Positions 7,541 through 9,648 of a DNA stretch of 9,648 nt are shown piece after piece. Below the pieces are notes generated by a model. The model was not told where the DNA came from. It saw nothing but the letters and a program-made list of their open reading frames with translations, and ran no database searches. The stretch spans positions 1 through 9,648 of the forward strand of contig QHYP01000345.1 in assembly GCA_003224195.1 (NCBI GenBank), given 5' to 3'. Origin of the DNA: Acidobacteriota bacterium. Its GTDB lineage: Bacteria; Acidobacteriota; Terriglobia; Acidiferrales; UBA7541. Each line of letters starts with the position of its first letter. The first letter of the stretch is position 1. A program made the position numbers and the translations under genes.

Positions 7541-7840
7541 TCATGACGGCCCGCCCGGGCCCGGGCCATCCGCCAAAAGATTATCGGACGCGGAAACACG
7601 CGCAGCCGCGGAACCCTTCCGGCGCGGTTCCGGCGCGCGGTGCGAGCGTTCGCGCCGCTCGAGGAGCCAGCGCGCCAGCATGGCGCACGTATTTTCTTCT
7701 ATCCACTCGTCCAGCAGACGGCCGATCTCCTTTTTGAGGTTGGCGGCATGATTCAAGCGCGAGAGTTCATAGCTCTGCAGCGCAAACGGCGTGGCAGACA
7801 ACAGAAACTCCCACGGCGGTTGGGTTACGAGTTTGGACAA
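7541..7840 (-). CDS. Small hypothetical protein (99 aa), TTG start
   Basis: I do not recognise this gene. The start is TTG 7840-7838, with AGGAGGT (7850-7844) immediately upstream, closer than usual (three to four bases) but a full match, and a consensus TTGACA -35 further upstream. The protein begins SKLVTQPPWEFLLSATPFAL and QSYELSRLNHAANLKKEIG, followed by RLLDEWIEENTCAMLARWLL: an aromatic N-terminus and two or three amphipathic helices (about residues 20-70). After about residue 70 it becomes Arg/Ala/Gly/Pro-rich and looks disordered. It has no signal peptide or membrane segment. A small helical adaptor or regulator is possible, but no function should be assigned. It is a lone gene pointing toward nuoI. 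Confidence 0.6.
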   Translation of the reverse strand: MSKLVTQPPWEFLLSATPFALQSYELSRLNHAANLKKEIGRLLDEWIEENTCAMLARWLLERRERSHRAPEPRRKGSAAARVSASDNLLADGPGPGGPS

Positions 7841-7873
7841 CTGACCTCCTGAGTAAGCAAGGGTCGTGTGCGT

Positions 7874-7901
7874 ACGGTAACACGAAGGTAATAGTTGTCA
7901 A
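7874..7901 (-). promoter_or_regulatory. Candidate promoter of the 99-aa gene
   Basis: On the minus strand a perfect TTGACA (7901-7896) is followed after 16 bases by TACCGT (7879-7874), a poor -10. It lies about 35 bases before the TTG start and its Shine-Dalgarno, which is the right distance. The weak -10 suggests low or activator-dependent expression if it is real. Confidence 0.38.
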
Positions 7902-7922
7902 GGATTACTAGCATGAAGCGAC

Positions 7923-7942
7923 CTGTGGAAATCTGTGGAAAA
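7923..7942 (+). repeat. Two tandem 10-bp CTGTGGAAAW units
   Basis: CTGTGGAAAT and CTGTGGAAAA follow each other with a 10-bp period. Read on the minus strand, one unit gives TTTTCCACA, which fits the relaxed DnaA-box consensus TTWTNCACA, and the other has one mismatch. Only two are present. Confidence 0.5.
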
Positions 7943-7989
7943 GTCCCCGAGGCGATGGACGCGATCTCTCCGGGCAGGGCGTGGCCCGG

Positions 7990-8019
7990 CGTTGACCCCG
8001 ACTCGGTCGCGGTCACCCA
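7990..8019. repeat. GACCCCGAC palindromic repeat, copy 1
   Basis: This 30-bp unit matches the unit at 9202-9231 at 27 of 30 positions, in the same orientation. Its core GACCCCGAC/TCGCGGTC is an imperfect inverted repeat; the copy at 9202 is perfect. Both copies begin CGTTGACCCC and end CCCA, showing that flanking bases are part of the unit. Confidence 0.75.
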
Positions 8020-8108
8020 AAACGAGGTGCGCGCCTGCAGCGCCTGTTCCGGCGATTACGAGGACCCCGACCGCACCGCGCCAGTCGAAGAAAGCGAACG
8101 CGACGAGA

Positions 8109-8250
8109 CTGTAGCTCAGGCCGTTAGGCCCGAGGGTTTTGCTTCGCCCGGCGCAGCCGTGGGCAACGCTGAGAACGGCCTCACCCCTCCCGACCAAGTC
8201 GGGACAAGTTCCGGGGTGAGCTACAGCTTTCGGCCTGAGGGTTTTTCTCG
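8109..8250 (+). repeat. Composite palindromic element with competing stems before the 132-aa gene
   Basis: CTGTAGCTCA (8109-8118) is the perfect reverse complement of TGAGCTACAG (8217-8226). Within it CTCACCCC (8180-8187) pairs with GGGGTGAG (8213-8220) and encloses a TCCCGAC/GTCGGGA stem with a CAA loop (8188-8204). CTCAGGCC (8115-8122) can pair locally with GGCCCGAG (8127-8134, one mismatch) or distally and perfectly with GGCCTGAG (8232-8239). Because these pairings share bases, they exclude each other. GGCCYGAGGGTTTT occurs twice in direct orientation (8127 and 8232), each with a T run. It could be a pair of REP-like elements or an attenuator-like leader of the gene starting at 8266. Confidence 0.6.
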
Positions 8251-8265
8251 CCGCGCGGAGGAGCC

Positions 8266-8664
8266 ATGAGCGTCAAGCCGGAGTTCGCGTTCGACGTCTG
8301 CTGGGAAGTCTATCGCGGGGCGCGCGAAGTGCTCGAGACCAAGCGCGGCGTTTCCGCGCTCGATTTGCAGGACACGGGGAAATTTCTCTGGCGGCCGGAC
8401 GTCCGCCCGCGGCTCAACGAATACGTCGCCGACTTCGCGCTGGCGGGTGAAGCCGCGCTCGACGGGCCGGGCTGCGCCTCGCGCATGATTTTGTTCCGCA
8501 TCTATTACCTGGGCCTTGCGCCCTACGAACGCGCGCGGCCGTTCCTCGGCCTCGGCGAAATGGCCTGGTCGCAATGGACCGAACAGATCCGCCGCCAATG
8601 CGGCAAAGAGATTCTGCGCCGCGGCCTCTTCCCCCCAAGGAAATACTTCAATGAAGAGTCCTAG
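8266..8664 (+). CDS. Hypothetical 132-aa protein with possible sigma-region-4-like helix-turn-helix
   Basis: The family is not one I can name. The ATG at 8266 is preceded by GGAGGAG (8257-8263), a strong ribosome binding site. The N-terminal half (MSVKPEFAFDVCWEVYRGAR and on to about residue 65) looks helical and soluble. The second half, RMILFRIYYLGLAPYERARP then FLGLGEMAWSQWTEQIRRQC (residues 73-112), ending ILRRGLFPPRKYF, resembles the spacing of a sigma-70 region-4-type helix-turn-helix: an aromatic first helix, a turn after YLGL, and a recognition-like helix after LGLGEM. A DNA- or RNA-polymerase-binding regulator is a cautious guess. It is monocistronic in this window, and a structured palindromic element sits directly upstream and another palindrome downstream. 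Confidence 0.72.
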   Translation: MSVKPEFAFDVCWEVYRGAREVLETKRGVSALDLQDTGKFLWRPDVRPRLNEYVADFALAGEAALDGPGCASRMILFRIYYLGLAPYERARPFLGLGEMAWSQWTEQIRRQCGKEILRRGLFPPRKYFNEES

Positions 8665-8740
8665 CCGGCGGCGCTCGCCGATCTACAAGGTCAAATAGGC
8701 CAGCCGCACCATGGGGGCCAACGGGTTTCAGCGGTGCCAA

Positions 8741-8768
8741 GTAAGGGCGCAGCATGCTGCGCCCCTAC
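8741..8768. repeat. 28-bp REP-like palindrome, copy A
   Basis: The arms are GTAAGGGC (one mismatch) and GCCCCTAC, around the fully self-complementary centre GCAGCATGCTGC. It shares arm sequence and exact length with the element at 9359-9386 but not the centre. It lies between the 3' ends of two convergent genes, a typical REP position where it could serve as a two-way terminator or RNA-stabilising hairpin. Confidence 0.82.
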
Positions 8769-8942
8769 TGCCGAGGTGTCCACTTTGCGATTTGCAGGTG
8801 TATTGTGGGCCCTGCTAAAAGAGGCGCGCCTGGCAGTCGCAGTCGTCTGTGCATGCGGGAAGTTCAGACGGGCTGAAGGCGCGAGGAAATCAAATCGCGG
8901 ATGAGTTCAAAGCAAAATTCGCCTCTGCTCGTAGCCCGGCAT

Positions 8943-9182
8943 TTAGCGCTTGGCCAGGAGTTCGTGGAGCTTCCGGTTCTTATCGGTGGACCGGCGAAAA
9001 TGGGCCATGGCTTCGGGCCGGACGGCGCTCTGCGAAGGAGCAACAAAGTGGAGGTAATTCTCCATGGCCCTCTCCAGCACAAAGCGCACCGACTGGCCGT
9101 TTTCCTTGGCCACTTTGGAAAATTTGACGTAGAGCTTCTTGTCGATTTCCGGGCCGATCTTCACGGTAGCGCTCTTGGGCAT
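8943..9182 (-). CDS. Ribbon-helix-helix DNA-binding protein (79 aa), antitoxin-like
   Basis: The protein has the ribbon-helix-helix pattern: a short beta strand SATVKIG (residues 4-10), helix A (IDKKLYVKFSKVAKENG, 13-29), a turn, then helix B (SVRFVLERAMENYLHFV, 31-47). It ends in a basic, partly helical tail. Such proteins bind DNA as dimers through the paired strands and are often antitoxins or autorepressors. The ATG at 9182 has GGAGG five bases upstream (9192-9188). A TTGACA/TAAAAT promoter lies about 60 bases upstream, and a TCTAGAT inverted repeat just beyond the -35 is a likely operator. No toxin-sized partner gene is adjacent, so it is an orphan here. The last residues end near a palindrome shared with the convergent 132-aa gene. 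Confidence 0.8.
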   Translation of the reverse strand: MPKSATVKIGPEIDKKLYVKFSKVAKENGQSVRFVLERAMENYLHFVAPSQSAVRPEAMAHFRRSTDKNRKLHELLAKR

Positions 9183-9201
9183 GGCTGCCTCCAGTGCCGA
9201 A

Positions 9202-9231
9202 CGTTGACCCCGACTGGGTCGGGGTCGCCCA
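9202..9231 (-). repeat. GACCCCGAC hairpin repeat, copy 2, in the 5' UTR of the RHH gene
   Basis: GACCCCGAC (9206-9214) and GTCGGGGTC (9218-9226) form a perfect 9-bp stem with a three-base loop. It lies between the predicted transcription start (about 9236) and the Shine-Dalgarno (9192-9188), so it would be the first structure in the message. It matches the repeat at 7990-8019 at 27 of 30 bases. Confidence 0.75.
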
Positions 9232-9242
9232 TAAAGAAGACC

Positions 9243-9270
9243 ATTTTACTTCGCTCTCTTCGCTTGTCAA
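9243..9270 (-). promoter_or_regulatory. Near-consensus sigma70 promoter of the RHH gene
   Basis: On the minus strand TTGACA (9270-9265, perfect) and TAAAAT (9248-9243, five of six) are separated by 16 bases. The predicted start near 9236 gives a leader of about 54 bases that carries the GACCCCGAC hairpin. Confidence 0.72.
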
Positions 9271-9276
9271 GAGAAA

Positions 9277-9292
9277 TCTAGATTTATCTAGA
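9277..9292. promoter_or_regulatory. Candidate operator: TCTAGAT inverted repeat beside the RHH promoter
   Basis: TCTAGAT, TT, ATCTAGA form a perfect 16-bp inverted repeat, and the two TCTAGA cores are exactly 10 bp apart, one helical turn. It begins seven bases upstream of the -35 hexamer. Ribbon-helix-helix dimers typically bind short repeated sites on one DNA face, so autoregulation is a reasonable inference. Confidence 0.5.
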
Positions 9293-9319
9293 AATCAAGG
9301 AAAAGCCTCACTCCTCAAG

Positions 9320-9356
9320 GCCTGCCTGCGGCAGGCTCGCCTAGGCGAGCAGGCAG
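9320..9356. repeat. Compound nested palindrome
   Basis: GCCTGCC/GGCAGGC forms a 7-bp stem with a TGC loop (9320-9336). GCTCGCCTAGGCGAGC (9335-9350) is a perfect 16-bp palindrome, and CTGCCTG (9322-9328) can alternatively pair with CAGGCAG (9350-9356). It abuts the next palindrome and lies between the RHH promoter and the end of the 72-aa gene. Confidence 0.75.
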
Positions 9357-9389
9357 TTGTAGGGGCACGATATATCGTGCCCCTACAAC
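9356..9389. repeat. 34-bp perfect palindrome containing REP-like copy B
   Basis: The arms GTTGTAGGGGC and GCCCCTACAAC enclose the self-complementary centre ACGATATATCGT. The inner 28 bp (9359-9386) share arms and length with the element at 8741-8768. It lies 16 bases past the stop of the minus-strand 72-aa gene and could terminate or stabilise that transcript. Confidence 0.85.
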
Positions 9390-9404
9390 CCCAGGCCACC
9401 GTCA

Positions 9405-9623
9405 TCAATCTGACTTTGCGTCGCGTCCGCCGGTAAGAAGCAAATACGCCCCGATAAAGGACAAGATTCCAGCGGCCGCGGCAATGACGAGCACCATTGC
9501 CAACGAACCAGGGCTAAATTCGTGGCGATGGACGATGAAAGCGTGGTGAATGAGGTGCACAAAGACAAGGCTCGTGAAGAGGACACACACTCCGCTCGTG
9601 ATGTGCAGGGCGCGCCGGCTCAT
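9405..9623 (-). CDS. Small two-helix inner-membrane protein (72 aa)
   Basis: This is an unrecognised small membrane protein. It has two hydrophobic helices, about residues 8-31 (ITSGVCVLFTSLVFVHLIHH and on) and 41-64 (LAMVLVIAAAAGILSFIGAY and on). A short loop joins them, with SRR at the start and GGRDAKSD at the end. Six histidines (7, 23, 26, 27, 32, 34) cluster in and just after the first helix, which might bind metal or heme, but there is no motif to prove it. The ATG at 9623 has no Shine-Dalgarno. It overlaps the TGA of an upstream frame in an ATGA arrangement, suggesting translational coupling to a gene beyond the right edge. Confidence 0.65.
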   Translation of the reverse strand: MSRRALHITSGVCVLFTSLVFVHLIHHAFIVHRHEFSPGSLAMVLVIAAAAGILSFIGAYLLLTGGRDAKSD

Positions 9624-9648
9624 CGGCTAAATCGTTTCATCGGCTCAA
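9620..9648 (-). CDS. Possible C-terminal tail of a gene beyond the right edge
   Basis: One minus-strand frame is open from the window edge and ends EPMKRFSR followed by TGA 9622-9620, which overlaps the next gene's ATG. Only nine codons are visible, so the gene cannot be identified. The ATGA junction and missing Shine-Dalgarno of the downstream gene are the only support. Confidence 0.3.

Larger units (their letters stand above)
7902..8265. other. Repeat-rich, probably non-coding interval before the 132-aa gene
   Basis: This interval holds two CTGTGGAA direct repeats, one copy of the GACCCCGAC palindrome family and a large structured leader (8109-8250). A plus-strand frame runs through it from ATG 7913 and ends with TGA overlapping the ATG at 8266 in an ATGA arrangement. 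Its product is mostly translated repeat sequence without domain-like character, so it is not called as a gene. Confidence 0.5.

Noticed and set aside
7263..7751. Plus-strand frame with GGGGAGGGGAGG before GTG 7290
   Set aside because: The product is Arg/Ala/Ser/Pro-rich low-complexity sequence without domain pattern, and it overlaps the better-supported minus-strand gene at 7541-7840.
7923..7942. Replication origin near the DnaA-box-like pair
   Set aside because: There are only two sites, with no adjacent AT-rich unwinding element, dnaA or dnaN in the window.
8109..8125. GTAGCTCAGG resembling the D-arm region of a tRNA
   Set aside because: There is no matching acceptor stem, anticodon arm or TTC-type T-loop at the right distance; the string is part of the palindromic element.
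7895..8269. Plus-strand frame ending in an ATGA overlap with the 132-aa gene
   Set aside because: It consists largely of translated repeat sequence (the GACCCCGAC unit and the composite palindrome), and no Shine-Dalgarno precedes its starts.
8665..8942. Toxin gene partner for the RHH protein
   Set aside because: No frame of suitable size with a ribosome binding site or toxin motif lies next to the RHH gene on either side.

Overview
The window looks like a chromosomal segment of an Acidobacteriota-type bacterium, possibly from a metagenome assembly. This is inferred from a very large Oar-like TonB-dependent receptor with an N-terminal carboxypeptidase-regulatory domain, the particular ParA/ParB pair, moderately high GC coding sequence and a high density of interspersed palindromes. 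No rRNA, tRNA, CRISPR array or transposase is visible.

Layout. Positions 1-2719 (minus strand) hold most of a TonB-dependent receptor that runs off the left edge. Its reading frame is broken twice, once at the signal-peptide junction and once in the barrel. An 870-bp non-coding stretch, partly AT-rich, separates it from a plus-strand cluster at 3592-7192: parA, parB (frame-broken near its start), a small unknown protein, a YpdA-type FAD/NAD(P) disulfide reductase-like protein, and a stand-alone NuoI-type 2x[4Fe-4S] ferredoxin subunit. ParA and ParB would handle chromosome segregation. The YpdA-like protein and NuoI are both redox proteins and may be functionally linked, but that is inference.

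From about 7200 to 9648 the character changes to small, poorly known genes embedded in repeats. These are a 99-aa protein (minus), a 132-aa protein with a possible helix-turn-helix (plus), a 79-aa ribbon-helix-helix DNA-binding protein (minus) with a near-consensus promoter and a candidate operator, and a 72-aa two-helix membrane protein (minus). At least three palindromic repeat families sit between them, always outside the coding regions.

The most noteworthy observations are three independent frame breaks in otherwise well-conserved genes, and two 28-bp palindromes with identical arms but completely different self-complementary centres. Also notable are a leader with mutually exclusive stems upstream of the 132-aa gene, a repeat hairpin placed in the 5' UTR of the ribbon-helix-helix gene, and a YpdA-like enzyme with Thr at the position of the family's key Cys14. 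I see no clear, complete new multi-gene system.
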